From NCBI GenBank assembly GCA_964016875.1, contig OZ024724.1, positions 51,648,438-51,712,437 on the forward strand: a DNA stretch of 64,000 bases, written 5' to 3'. The notes under the pieces are model-generated. The model saw only the letters and a program-made list of their open reading frames with translations. It made no database searches and was not told the origin of the DNA. Below are positions 1 to 10,214 of this stretch, in pieces (position 1 is the stretch's first letter; every line of letters starts with the position of its first letter). This stretch comes from Fallopia convolvulus (Eukaryota; Streptophyta; Magnoliopsida; Caryophyllales; Polygonaceae). Position numbers and translations under genes: made by a program.

Positions 1-740
1 TCTAGAATAATTCTGATTCAATTAAGCACATGGAATAAAACCTATTCAAGTTGATGAGAATCAATCAAACCTCACAATATTATGCAATCTATGATTTCAA
101 TAACTAGCCAAACACAAAGGAAATTAGCAATGCATAATTAAAATAAAATCAAACTTACAAGAGGTTCAAAGATTGCTCCTTTGAGAAAACTCTCTCCAAA
201 GAAACCCTAGCCTCCAAAGTTGATCAAAAGTTATCTAAAAATAAACTAACATAAAGTATTTATATGTCTCTAAAAATATCCCTCAAACTCTATCTTAAAC
301 ACATATACTCGGAAATTATAAGCCCATAAAATCAAACACCAAAGCCCAAAAACCAAATCTCAGCCCAAACTCTTGTCCGTGAAAAAACCCAGATTGCGCG
401 GCATCGGCCTGCATTGCGCGGCCGCACATTTGCCTCCCCGCGCAATTGGCACTCAGATGGGATTGCGCAGGCTGCTACGCGGCTTCGATCCCGAGCACTT
501 GGCTCTTGGCTTGGCTCGGTTCTTTCTTGTCTTAGCTTGTCTCCTAGCATGTCCTAGCTTCCTTAGCTTTCTTGACTCGTCCACCACCACCATGATCCAT
601 CTGCACTCGCCCCGTTGTTGCTCCTGAACCTAAAAACCTGTAAAACCGAGCAAACCAGCGCATAATACCCCACAACACAAAAACCTAAAAACTACATAAA
701 AGCTAACCAAAACCTAACCAAAACATATATAAAACATGCA
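1..740. other. Non-coding repeat-like DNA
   Basis: I see no gene. The stretch is AT-rich apart from about 380-500, where the word ATTGCGCGG and its complement recur several times in a GC-rich island. GC-rich inverted words of this kind also occur in the LTR-like sequences near 12.2 kb and 41.1 kb, so this may be part of a degraded LTR read in reverse, but no termini are visible. Confidence 0.3.
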
Positions 741-839
741 TCTAAACTACTCCTATATGCAAACTATCAATAATAGTACTCGGGGATGGGGACGGGCAAT
801 GCATTCCCCGCCCCGCCCCATGTGCATCCCTAGTTCTCG

Positions 840-1420
840 TTATCATGCAGAGAAACAATGGTTCAATAGCCTTGATGTTGAGAGTGCATGCATAGAATCT
901 GTTAGATACACCAAGATGGTAAGTGACCTTACACTTTCAATGCTTTGTTGTTTATTTATCACGACATTGTCTTCCCTTTTACACGTAATTTCTTTTTCAT
1001 TCTTATTTCCTCTCTCACTTCAATGTAAGCCACATAAAGGTTGCCGAGAAGACCCTTATCCATGAGCGCGCAGAACACCTAGATAACGAGGAGAAACATT
1101 TGCTTCTTATGAAGGAGGGCAAGAAGTTAGAGGCCCTAATCACTAAATTTCACATGAAAAGCAAGGGGCTCAAAGATGATCCCAAGAACTTCAAGGGTGA
1201 GGCTCACAACGTGCGCTCCGAGCTTGCTAATGCAAAGAAGAAGATTGAAGACGAGCGCACCTATCGAGAGGCTAAAGAGGGCGAGTTGAGGAAGGATGAG
1301 GAGGAGATTCATTGTCTCCAACACATGGTCAAGGAGCTCAATGATGAGGCTGAGAGGGATGGGTTGGCATACCTACAGACTACGGAATATATGGATACAT
1401 CATGTAACTATCATGTGTAA
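840..1420 (+). pseudogene. Relic of a transposon coiled-coil gene (two exons)
   Basis: Two coding-like pieces are joined by a plausible intron. Exon A (about 840-917) ends ...VRYTKM at a GTAAGT donor. Exon B begins about 1040 after an AAAG acceptor and runs open to the stop at 1418-1420, giving a charged, Lys/Glu-rich coiled coil (ELANAKKKIEDERTYREAKE). The arrangement matches the antisense gene of the gypsy element at 11.4-15.6 kb, where an exon ends ...AARYSAM at GTAAGC and the next exon is also a coiled coil. I infer a degraded copy of the same kind of Tat-element accessory gene. No start and no flanking element are visible, and there are no LTRs around it. An unrelated plant coiled-coil fragment is the alternative. 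Confidence 0.35.
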
Positions 1421-1429
1421 TAGTAGAAT

Positions 1430-2143
1430 ATTTTTAAAGTAGAGCATGTAAATGCAAATGCCTCCCTAAAAAAGACTTCCATGCAAAACTAATTGACATA
1501 CGTAATCAAATTACCATGTTTCACACATTCTTTGTCACTCCATATATATTCTAACACCCAGTTTTTTCTTCTTGCAATTTCCAACTTCATCAATTTGTTC
1601 GACGAGAAGTTTACATTTGGTACCTTTTAGAAAAATTTGCAGTATCTTCCACATTATTATTTCAGTGTTTTCCCAAATTGTTAATGTCATTTATAGAATA
1701 ATTAGCCACGTGGTTGTTTTTATTTACATACATTCAATCCTTCTCTTCCCATTTTCATCAAAATATTCCCTAAAATGGGCGCAACGTGGACTCTTTTTGG
1801 TATGACTTTGGACTTTGTGTGAGGCCTCACTTTATTTGCACAAGTCTCTTCCTTCCTCCTCTCTTGCATTCTTGTCCTCATTATAGTCTTCACCAATATC
1901 AAGATCAATCTTTAAGAATTATTTGAATCTTAGGAAGGTAGCAATTCTCAAGACTCTTGTCGGGTGCTAGTTAAGGGTTTAGTTGAGAGTTCATGTTGTG
2001 TTTGATCCTCTACGTCTTATTTGGACTGGGAGCTCAACATCTATATCAAACAAAACACAAAGGGATTAGTTATACTATATAAAATTATAACTTGTATTTT
2101 TATCAAATTAATAATACACAAACACACACACATATATATATAT
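1430..2143. other. Intergenic, nothing recognised
   Basis: AT-rich sequence without a supported gene. It ends in a CA/TA microsatellite (about 2114-2143) that borders the inverted-repeat element at 2145. Confidence 0.4.
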
Positions 2144-2144
2144 A

Positions 2145-2793
2145 GGGTTGAGATCAGGTGAGGAGGGCTCTTACCGTAGATAGTTAGGAGGCTTCTCAGC
2201 CTTTGGATTTAAAAAAATTAATGTATAAGATTTTTTGGCATTAAAAGGAAAATAAATAATCTATCCATATCTAATTTTCTCTCTCCTATAATATCTTTCA
2301 CGTCTATATAAGTGTTGATGCTAAACTTTCTCTCATATAATACATATTGAACAATTAAGAGATAGCAAATGAACAAGTAAGGTATTTATCATGAACAAGT
2401 ATTGTTATATATTATGGAAGAACAATAATTTACGCAAATAATTACATCTCTACAGTTGAACAACTACTCATTTACAATTGCGCAACTACAACAATGAACA
2501 ACTAATACCTAGAAATGAACAATTCATCTCCCATGTCTATATAAGCATTGATGCTAAACTTTCTCTCATCTAATACATATTGAACAATTAAGAGATAGCA
2601 AATGAACAAGTAAAATATTAGCGCTTATATAGACGCTACAGATATTAGAGGAGAGAGAAAATTAGATATGGATAGATTTATTTGTTTTTCTTTTAATTAT
2701 AAAAAATCTTATCCTTTAGATTATTTTAAATCTAAAGGCTGAGAATCTTCTTAATTATCTACGGTAAGAACCATCCTCACCTGATCTCAATCC
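2145..2793. mobile_element. Non-autonomous TIR transposon / foldback-like MITE
   Basis: The two ends are long inverted repeats. The left end begins GGGTTGAGATCAGGTGAGGA and the right end is its reverse complement with scattered changes. Similarity continues through the word TTACCGTAGATA and the AGCCTTTGGATTT block for about 80 bp, then resumes in the TCTAATTTTCTCTCTCC/TATATAAG block, so the arms total roughly 150 bp. Both ends abut TATATATA tracts, so a TA-type duplication cannot be told from the microsatellite. Inside, a segment of about 90 bp containing GATGCTAAACTTTCTCTCAT is duplicated (about 2318 and about 2550). There is no coding capacity. Superfamily is undecided; Mutator-like or Tc1/mariner-like are both possible. 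Confidence 0.7.
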
Positions 2794-2916
2794 TATATAT
2801 ATATATTTATAAATCATATTACATCATTTATTGCTACACACATTTGATAAATGTCTATTTGTGGTTCATACTATTAAATATGCGCGTTTTAGTTAAAAAT
2901 AGGAATTTGTTGTTTA

Positions 2917-3275
2917 AAGTGTGTTTGATTATAAGGAAATGGAAAAACTTTTAACAAATTAGACGTGGTGAAGGGAAAAAAAGTAAAGACAAGGAAGAAA
3001 AATATGTCATCCCAAATTGATGGAATTTGGGAAGAAAATGAGTGAAAATTGTTTTAAGAAAATTAAACATAATTTTTTAACCTAAATTTATTTACTTAAT
3101 TGCAAATCTTCCTCCTCTTCCAATGTCAACCAAACAGCAAAAGCAAAATTTCTCTCTTTTTCCCTCTTCAAACCAAACAAGTAAAAGTAAAAAAATCCTC
3201 TACTTTCCTTTCTCTCCTCTTTTCAAAATTTCCTCCCATCAATTTCTCTTCAAAAACTTGTTACCAAACACACTT
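2917..3275. repeat. Possible degenerate MITE
   Basis: AAAGTGTGTTTGATTATAAGG on the left is matched in inverse orientation near 3250-3275 (AAAGTGTGTTTGGTAACAAG when read on the minus strand), with purine-rich DNA on the left and pyrimidine-rich DNA on the right. No clear target duplication is visible. Confidence 0.3.
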
Positions 3276-3329
3276 TGGGAACAATTACCCAAACAACGGA
3301 AAAAAAACACAAGTAATAAAATTTGACAT

Positions 3330-4010
3330 GATTCTTCCAATCAAGCCTATTTATTTCATTGATGGAATCATAAACATACAACCGCAAGCAAGGACTTCGT
3401 GTACCTAGGATCACTCAATTCATATTACGTACCTTATTTCACTAGCCTCGAACGCATTCCTAATTCAATAAGTAGACACCACTACACTAACGTTAAATTT
3501 CACACAAGTCTTTAAGGTTCTGCGTGCTCCTATATCTCAAGGATATATTATTTTTATCCACAAATACACCATATAAGAGATTTACAAGGAATACTATCTA
3601 AGGTAAATAAATAAACTTCTATCTTCTTTCTGCCTTGGCTTCCATGTAATAAACAAGATATTATTTGTTTTCTTTTCTTTGAAGCGTCAAATAGTTATTT
3701 TCAATCGGCTTAGATATTCTATATTAATTTCACACTATCCGCCTATATAAGATAGATGTATTTCCTTCTATAATCAAATACTTCAATTTTGTGTCTATCT
3801 TTACTCACATAGAACCAACTTCACAACTCTAATGCAAATATATTGTTTTTCCTTTATTCCGTTGCATCTTAGTTTTGCTTCTGGTGGTTCATTTGTTCAT
3901 TTCAAACCTGAAAAATCTTCAAGGATCAAACCATGAAATTTATGGATATTTCATCATCAAAACTTAATGAAACATTAGTTTTTCAACAATTTCCCCCTCT
4001 TGATGATCAC
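3330..4010 (-). mobile_element. Copia-type LTR edge and polypurine tract relic (host of the gypsy insertion)
   Basis: Read on the minus strand, 4001-3989 gives AAGAGGGGGAAAT, followed directly at 3988 by TGTTGAAAAACTAATG. This is the classic junction of a polypurine tract and the TG end of a 3' LTR, as in SIRE-like Copia elements. The segment upstream on the minus strand (GTGATCATCAAG) fits the same context. The far LTR end is not identifiable. The gypsy element at 4011 sits just inside this junction, so the older element continues after 17890. This is inference from motif order only. Confidence 0.4.
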
Positions 4011-4015
4011 AAACC

Positions 4016-4786
4016 TGATGATGTCCAAAACAGTAAAAGCAGAAAGTGGGCCCAGAGGGACCCCCACAGGCAGTTTAGGGACCCACGTCCATGTCCTCCG
4101 ATTATTTAAAACAAAACTCTCGCCCTCGCGAGGTCTCTCAACAAATCCGGGACGAGGTCTCGACCTCGTCGCCGACTCTACTAACTCACCCGCCCACTCG
4201 AACCAATCACAAACGACCTCACTCCCGAACCAATCACCAGCGACCTCACTCCCAAACCAATCACAAGTGACCTTATTCTCGGACCAATCAAAAACCTTAT
4301 TTCGGGCATCCCACATCGAACATTGGCCTAAATTCGGCCCCCCGATTCTCTATAAATAGAGGAAAACCTCGTGGGAAGAAGGGGTCGAAAAACCACTTGA
4401 ACTCAAGAACTCTCTTGCTTGTTAAAGATCGACGTGATAGGAACATCGTCAAAAGACCTCGCTACAGACAGGAGAAATCCACAAAAAGACCCCAAAGTCG
4501 CGCAGGGACCTCGTTCACGCCTAAAACCTCACTACAGAAACTCACAAAACTCTCTACATCATACCCTCAAATCTACCTCGCCCTAGAATCGACCTCGCAA
4601 CATTTAGGTGCAATCTCGGAACCTTGTAGGAGGTCTAGGTGTGATTCTCAAAGTTGTACATCAACCTCGTAGGTTTGTAACCTCGCTACCACGGAAAAAT
4701 TATAAATAAAGGAGCAGGTGTTTGCACTCAAATATAATAATCTTGTTTCTTGTCTCGTAGCGTAGCCGTTATTTCGGGTTTCATCA
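4016..4786 (+). repeat. 5' LTR of the gypsy element
   Basis: Begins TGATGATGTCC and ends GGGTTTCATCA. It matches 17119-17890 almost exactly; the length differs by one base at the C-run near 4293/17397. U3 carries the CCAAT series and the TATA box. Confidence 0.95.
4203..4358 (+). promoter_or_regulatory. LTR promoter: four CCAAT boxes at 27-bp spacing and a TATA box
   Basis: CCAAT occurs at 4203, 4230, 4257 and 4284, inside tandem copies of a motif reading ACCAATCAC...GACCTCACTCCC. TATAAATA follows at 4351-4358, as expected for the U3 promoter that starts the genomic RNA. The same arrangement recurs in the 3' LTR (TATAAATA at about 17455). Confidence 0.7.
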
Positions 4787-4787
4787 C

Positions 4788-4804
4788 TGGCGCCGTCTGT
4801 GGGA
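4788..4804 (+). other. Primer-binding site
   Basis: TGGCGCCGTCTGTGGGA begins one base after the LTR end. TGGCGCC is a frequent start of primer-binding sites in plant gypsy elements. I cannot assign the tRNA from the sequence alone. Confidence 0.75.
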
Positions 4805-4869
4805 ACCTCTTCATCCTAAGCAGCTTCCCATCTTAAGTGCAAACCTTGATTCCTTAAAACCCCCTCAAA

Positions 4870-7257
4870 ATGGCTTGCCCAAACAATTTCTTCCCCCAAC
4901 ATCCCGACAATATGGCTGAGACCCCTCCATGAACGACGGTAGGTCCGTCAGGATACCCTTTTGTGGTCCCGCCAGGCTGGACGTACAACGTCCCACAAAA
5001 CCCATACCCGTTCCAGGGGTATGAACAGGGTGGCGCTCCTTTCAACCAGTATCCCTACCCGGGGTACGGGCAGTACCAACAGGGCCAAGCTCCCCCATAT
5101 GTCCCGATCCCCTCCCAGGGGCAACCTCACTCCGAATATGTGCTCGCGTATGTCCCGGGCTATATGTCGGGGCAGGAGGCGCCCACGAACGGATCCACCA
5201 CGGAGAGACCCTCCCGAGATCCGATGCAGATCTCGCGATCCCGTTCGCGACGTGCAGAAAGGCGTGACATGGAGTTGTCCGAAATAGCGGCAAGCGCGCC
5301 ACGCCCTCTGGCAAGGTCAAAGTCGAAGTCTGCTCGCCCATCCGTCGAGAGTGGATACAAGAATCCCTTCGTGCCCGAGATCCAAGAGGCACACATGCCC
5401 AAAGGTTTCCATTGGCCGCAAATGGGACTTTACGACGGCACGGCCGACCCCGAAGACCACATAAAATACTACGCCGTCCAGATGAACGTCAACTTCTACA
5501 ATGACGCCATTTTCTGTCGAATCTTTCCGACCACTCTGGACAAGGCGGCAATGACGTGGTTCACCAGCCTTAAGGTCGAGTCGATAGCCTCGTTTTCCCA
5601 GCTATGCGAGTCCTTCGTCGGGCACTTCAACGGCTCAAGAAAGCGCAAGAAGAACATGCGCGATCTCCGTGGCATTGTGCAGGGAGATAACGAGAAGCTG
5701 GGTACCTTTTTTACAAGGTTCACCACCGCGGTCGCTGAGATCGCGCAAATCGACGAGGCCTCGGTACGCGACATCCTCAAGGGCAACCTTCGCCAGGGGG
5801 ATTTCAAATGTCGTATTTTTCTCAAAAATCCGACCACATATGAGAGCCTGTGTGCTCGGATCACGGCACAGGTCTACGCCGAGGACGCTGCCAGCCAGAG
5901 CTCGCGACCGAGGACCGACAAGGAAATCGTGACCGAGGCTAAGGGAAAAGCTAAAGTGGCTGCGCCGACCGCGAGGGACGCGTACATGACACAAACTCAC
6001 GACCGGCGTGCCGATTACAAAAGCAACAACAACAACAAAAGCAACAACAATAACAGAGGCAACAACGACAATAGAAACAACAACCGCTACGACAACCGTG
6101 GCGGTGGGGGTTGGAGCTGCTTCGGCGGGAAGCCACGAGGTTACAGAGGCAAAGGTGGCCCCGCCTACAACCCAAACGAGAAAAAACGCGCCAACCCCGC
6201 GTCGGGGGCCAACCTCGTGCAGCAGGAACCAACCTGGTCCCGACCAAGCAACGCAGAGCAGCAAGCTCCGCCGAGACAGTCGCGCTCCGGACAAGCCGCG
6301 GCGCCTGATGGGTACATCAACACCATCTCGGGTGGACCCTCGCTAGCGGGTTCGAGCCAGGCGGAAAGAAAAAGATACGCGAGGGCAAGTCACCATGAGC
6401 CCTCGGTATACAGCGTGACACAAACCTCACGGTCCCACGCGGGTATGGCCTTCGCCTCCGAGGACGCCGAGGGACTCCATATGCCCCACTCCGACCCCCT
6501 GGTGATACACGCTCAATTGGGCTCGAAGATAGTGAAGCGGATACTGGTGGACACGGGTTCCTCCGTGGACATCATATATTTTGGCGCTTTCGAACAACTA
6601 GGGATCTCCGCGACATCCTTGAGGCCCTACGCTGGGAAGCTCACCTCCTTCTCGGGAAACGAGGTCGATGTCGCTGGTCTCATAGACTTGTGGATGACCC
6701 TCGGTACTGGCTCGACAACGAGAACCGAGGTACTAGAGTTTACGGTGGTGCACCTGCCCTCGGCCTACAATGCAATCATCGGGAGAGTCTCCTTGATGAA
6801 ATTCCAGGCGGTGGTCTCTATCTACCACCTTAAAATGAAGTTCCCCACCAGCGGAGGTGTCGGAGAGGTGAAGGGCAACCAAGAAGAGGGCCGCGTCTGC
6901 TACATGACCTCGGCTAAACAAAAATGCTCTGTGTTCATGGTAGAGACTTCAGGCGAAGCAGACCTCGAGGTCCGGGATTTCACAATACCCACTCCCGAGA
7001 CAGAAAGAAGGGTGATTACCCCCTTCGAAAACAAATCAGAGAAGATCTACCTCGGGGGTTGCCTCACTGGGGATGCAACAGCGTCACTAGAGGCCCTGCT
7101 TGCTGGGTCCCGCGACGTGTTTCGCCTGGACTGCAAGAGATCTCCGAGGTGTGCCTCGGACACTGGCCCAACACTCCCTAAACATCGACGTCGCCATTCG
7201 CCCTGTGGTGCAGCGTCGAAGAAAAATGAACGAAGAAAGGGCAACCGCCGCAAATGA
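4870..7257 (+). pseudogene. gag: gag-protease polyprotein of the gypsy element
   Basis: The likely ATG at 4870 is in frame with the long open frame, but TGA at 4930-4932 (codon 21) interrupts it. The flanking codons suggest a former CGA, i.e. a C-to-T change. From 4963 the frame is open for 764 residues: a Pro/Tyr/Gln-rich leader, a capsid-like gag domain (about residues 140-290, with MTWFTSL and FVGHF), an Asn-rich basic nucleic-acid-binding region (about 340-400), then an aspartic protease with LVDTGSSVDII at about 528. I see no canonical CCHC zinc knuckle; only one Cys lies in the Gly-rich segment. The end overlaps pol in another frame. The protein sequence switches sensibly to the pol frame at about 7119-7121, at a TTT run that looks one base too long. 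Confidence 0.85.
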
Positions 7258-10156
7258 AGAGGTGGCCAAGCTGCTAGTCGCAGATTTCATACGCGAAGTC
7301 CAGTATCCGAAGTGGCTGTCCAATGTCGTATTGGTCAAAAAGGCCAACGACAAGTGGCGGATGTGTGTAGACTTCAAGGACCTCAACAAGGCATGCCCCA
7401 AAGACAGCTACCCTCTGCCCTCGATCGATGCACTTGTAGATTCGACCGCTGGGCATGAGGTCCTGAGTTTCCTCGACGCCTACTCGGGGTACAACCAGAT
7501 CTCGATGAATCCTCGTGACGAGGAGGAGACGTCCTTTATCACCCAGCGGGGGACATACTGTTACAAGGTCATGCCGTTTGGCCTCAAGAACGCCGGGGCC
7601 ACATTCCAACGCCTCATCGATCGGGTTTTCAAAGAACACCTGGACAGGAACGTATCCGCCTACGTTGCCGACATCGTGGTACGGAGCAAGGGCCCCGAGG
7701 AGCACCTGGCTGACCTCGCCGAGGTTTTCACCACCCTCGGACACCACCAGCTCAGCCTGAACCCTGAGAAGTGCGTTTTTGGCGTGTCCTCGGGGAAGTT
7801 TTTGGGGTTCATGATCAGCGAACGCGGGATCGACGTCAACCCCGCCAAAATAGAATCTATCCTCGCAATGAGGTCTCCCCGATCTCGTACCGAGGTACAA
7901 AGACTCAACGGCGCTGTAAATTACTTGGGGAGGTTTTGCTCCCGCCTAGCGGACAAGTCCCTCCCATTCTTTGCCGCCCTCAAAAAGAATGACAAGTTCG
8001 TCTGGGACGAGAGACTCGAGACTGCTTTCTCCGAGTTAAACATTTTCCTCACCAAGCTCCCCACCTTGTCACCTCCACATGCGGGCGAAGACTTGCAACT
8101 ATATGTGGCGGTGAGTCCCGAGACCGTCAGCGCGGTGCTCACAAGAGAAGCCATGCACCCGGTATACTTTGTGAGTCGCGTGCTCCAGCCTGCGGAGCAG
8201 AGATACTCCCCGGCAGAAAAGATGGCGCTGGCTGTAGTGACCGCCGCAAGGCGCCTACGCCCATATTTCCACGCACATCCCATCCAGGTTCTCTCAGACC
8301 TCCCACTCCGTCAAATTCTGCATCAGCCCGCTCTCTCCGGACGTATGACCAAGTGGGCCGTCGAGCTCTCCGAGTTCGACATCAATTACCTCCCGAGAAC
8401 CGCGATGAAGGGACAAGCCCTCGCCGACTTTATGGTGGAGGTCACCTTCCCCGAGACAGACACAAGCTCGGACGAAAGGAAAGTGTTCGTTGATGGCTCA
8501 CGATGTGACGCCGGTGGCGGGGCCGGGGTATTCCTCGCTGGCCCCTCAATCGAGACGGAGTATGCTCTCAACTTCGCCTTTGATGCCACCAACAACGACG
8601 CCGAGTATGAGGCCATGATCACCGGGATCGAGATGGCGCTACTTAACGGAGCCCGCAAAATCAGGGTCTACACAGATTCCGAATTGGTGGCACGACAACT
8701 CAACGGCCAATACGACACCAGGACAGGTTTTCTGCCCGCCTACCGAGCAAAAGTCAAGGCCTTAGTCTCATGCCTAGAAACCTTCGCGGTGGAGTCAATC
8801 CCGCGGGCCTCAAACACAAAAGCAGATGCCCTCGCCAAGTTAGGCTCCACGCTTCCCTTGGATGTGGGGAACCGTGTGATGGTGGAGAGAAAGCTCTCAA
8901 GAAGCGTCGATAGCGAGGTCATGTCCATAAGGACCGAGGACTGGAGGTTCCCGGTAACGAGGTATATACAAAGCGGCATCCTCCCAGAGGACCCCGGGCT
9001 GGCCAGGAAACTAAAAATGCAAGCTGCCCGCTACTGCGTCGTCGGCGACCAGCTTTATCGCCGGGGCTACGCTGAACCCAACCTGCTGTGCATACCACCC
9101 GAGACCACGGACCACGTCCTCTACGAGGCCCACGAGGGAGTTTGTGGAGGGCACCCGGGGTGGAGGTCTTTGGCACACAAAATCGTCCATTTGGGATACT
9201 TCTGGCCCACTCTCCGACAAGATGCAAAGGCTTACGTCCAAAGATGCGTCGGATGCCAGAAACACGGGAACGTCCAGCACACCCCGACGACTCCCCTCCG
9301 CATCATTCACGCGCCATGCCCATTCGCGATGTGGGGAATGGATATTTTAGGCCCTTTCCCTAAAGCTGCTGGCCAAGTGCAATACATTTTGGTCATCGTA
9401 GACTACTTCACGAAGTGGATCAAAGCACAAGCAATGGCAAAAATCACCGGGGCAAAGGTCTGCGAATTCCTATGGAAGAACCTCGTATGCCGTTTCGGTG
9501 TCCCCTTGACAATCATGACCGACCATGGCCCCCAATTCGATTGCGAAGAGACTCGGACTTTCTGCTCTGAACTGGGCATCGACCTTAAAATTTTCTCTGT
9601 GGCTCATCCCCAGTCCAATGGCCAGGTAGAAAACGTTAATGCCCGCATCCTGACAGACCTCAAAAAGTGCCTAGGCATGGCACAAGGCCGTTGGGCCGAA
9701 TTACTCCCACTCGTCCTCTGGACGTATCGCACGACCTTGCGCCGCGCAACGGGCGAGACCCCCTTCGCTCTTACCTACGGGACGGAAGCCCTCGTTCCCG
9801 TAGAAACCCTGATTCCATCGGCAAGGGTGTACAACTTCGACGAAAAAGAAAACGAGGCCAACCTCAAGGTCGAACTGCAGTTCCGAGATGAAATCCGCGA
9901 GGTGGCGAACGTGCGCTCCAGAGAATACAAGCGGCGTGTCGCCGTGTATCACGACAAGAAGGTCAAACCTCGCATCTTGGCCACGGGAAACCTCGTGCTA
10001 AGACGCACCGAAGGGGGCAAATTGGACCCTAACTGGGAAGGACCCTACATCCTCGGAGAAGAAGTCGCGCCCGGGGCTTTCAAACTCAGGGACGACGAGG
10101 GGCGCACACTGAGCAAAACATGGAACGTCGCGCGACTCAAAAAATATTACATGTAA
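7100..10156 (+). CDS. pol: pol polyprotein (RT, RNase H, second RNase H, integrase) of the gypsy element
   Basis: Open for 1,018 residues. Reverse transcriptase covers about residues 70-240 (DFKDLNKACPKDSYPLP, MPFGLKNAGATFQ). The catalytic box reads YVAD at residues 188-191 (7661-7672) where the family has YVDD, so one of the metal-binding aspartates is an alanine. A degenerate RNase H follows (about 290-400), then a second RNase HI-type domain (about 457-590) with FVDGS, DAEYEA, YTDSEL and KADALA. Integrase has an HHCC finger (about 676-725) and a core with D in WGMDIL (about 745), D in MTDHGPQF (about 805) and E in NGQVENVN (about 840). There is no chromodomain. The start is nominal; translation probably came from gag by read-on before the frameshift arose. 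RT is expected to be inactive. Confidence 0.93.
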   Translation: MLGPATCFAWTARDLRGVPRTLAQHSLNIDVAIRPVVQRRRKMNEERATAANEEVAKLLVADFIREVQYPKWLSNVVLVKKANDKWRMCVDFKDLNKACPKDSYPLPSIDALVDSTAGHEVLSFLDAYSGYNQISMNPRDEEETSFITQRGTYCYKVMPFGLKNAGATFQRLIDRVFKEHLDRNVSAYVADIVVRSKGPEEHLADLAEVFTTLGHHQLSLNPEKCVFGVSSGKFLGFMISERGIDVNPAKIESILAMRSPRSRTEVQRLNGAVNYLGRFCSRLADKSLPFFAALKKNDKFVWDERLETAFSELNIFLTKLPTLSPPHAGEDLQLYVAVSPETVSAVLTREAMHPVYFVSRVLQPAEQRYSPAEKMALAVVTAARRLRPYFHAHPIQVLSDLPLRQILHQPALSGRMTKWAVELSEFDINYLPRTAMKGQALADFMVEVTFPETDTSSDERKVFVDGSRCDAGGGAGVFLAGPSIETEYALNFAFDATNNDAEYEAMITGIEMALLNGARKIRVYTDSELVARQLNGQYDTRTGFLPAYRAKVKALVSCLETFAVESIPRASNTKADALAKLGSTLPLDVGNRVMVERKLSRSVDSEVMSIRTEDWRFPVTRYIQSGILPEDPGLARKLKMQAARYCVVGDQLYRRGYAEPNLLCIPPETTDHVLYEAHEGVCGGHPGWRSLAHKIVHLGYFWPTLRQDAKAYVQRCVGCQKHGNVQHTPTTPLRIIHAPCPFAMWGMDILGPFPKAAGQVQYILVIVDYFTKWIKAQAMAKITGAKVCEFLWKNLVCRFGVPLTIMTDHGPQFDCEETRTFCSELGIDLKIFSVAHPQSNGQVENVNARILTDLKKCLGMAQGRWAELLPLVLWTYRTTLRRATGETPFALTYGTEALVPVETLIPSARVYNFDEKENEANLKVELQFRDEIREVANVRSREYKRRVAVYHDKKVKPRILATGNLVLRRTEGGKLDPNWEGPYILGEEVAPGAFKLRDDEGRTLSKTWNVARLKKYYM

Positions 10157-10214
10157 AAACTCGAAACCTCGTTGTTCCTCACAATTGGTAAATAAAGGAT
10201 TGCAGGCTTTTTTA

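Noticed and set aside
4000..4672. Open frames inside the LTRs (also 17039-17776)
   Set aside because: They lie in U3/R/U5 with promoter elements, are duplicated with the LTR, and have no family features.
5635..6294. 219-residue minus-strand frame opposite gag
   Set aside because: Shadow of the gag frame, with Val/Cys/Ser-rich low complexity opposite the Asn-rich region.
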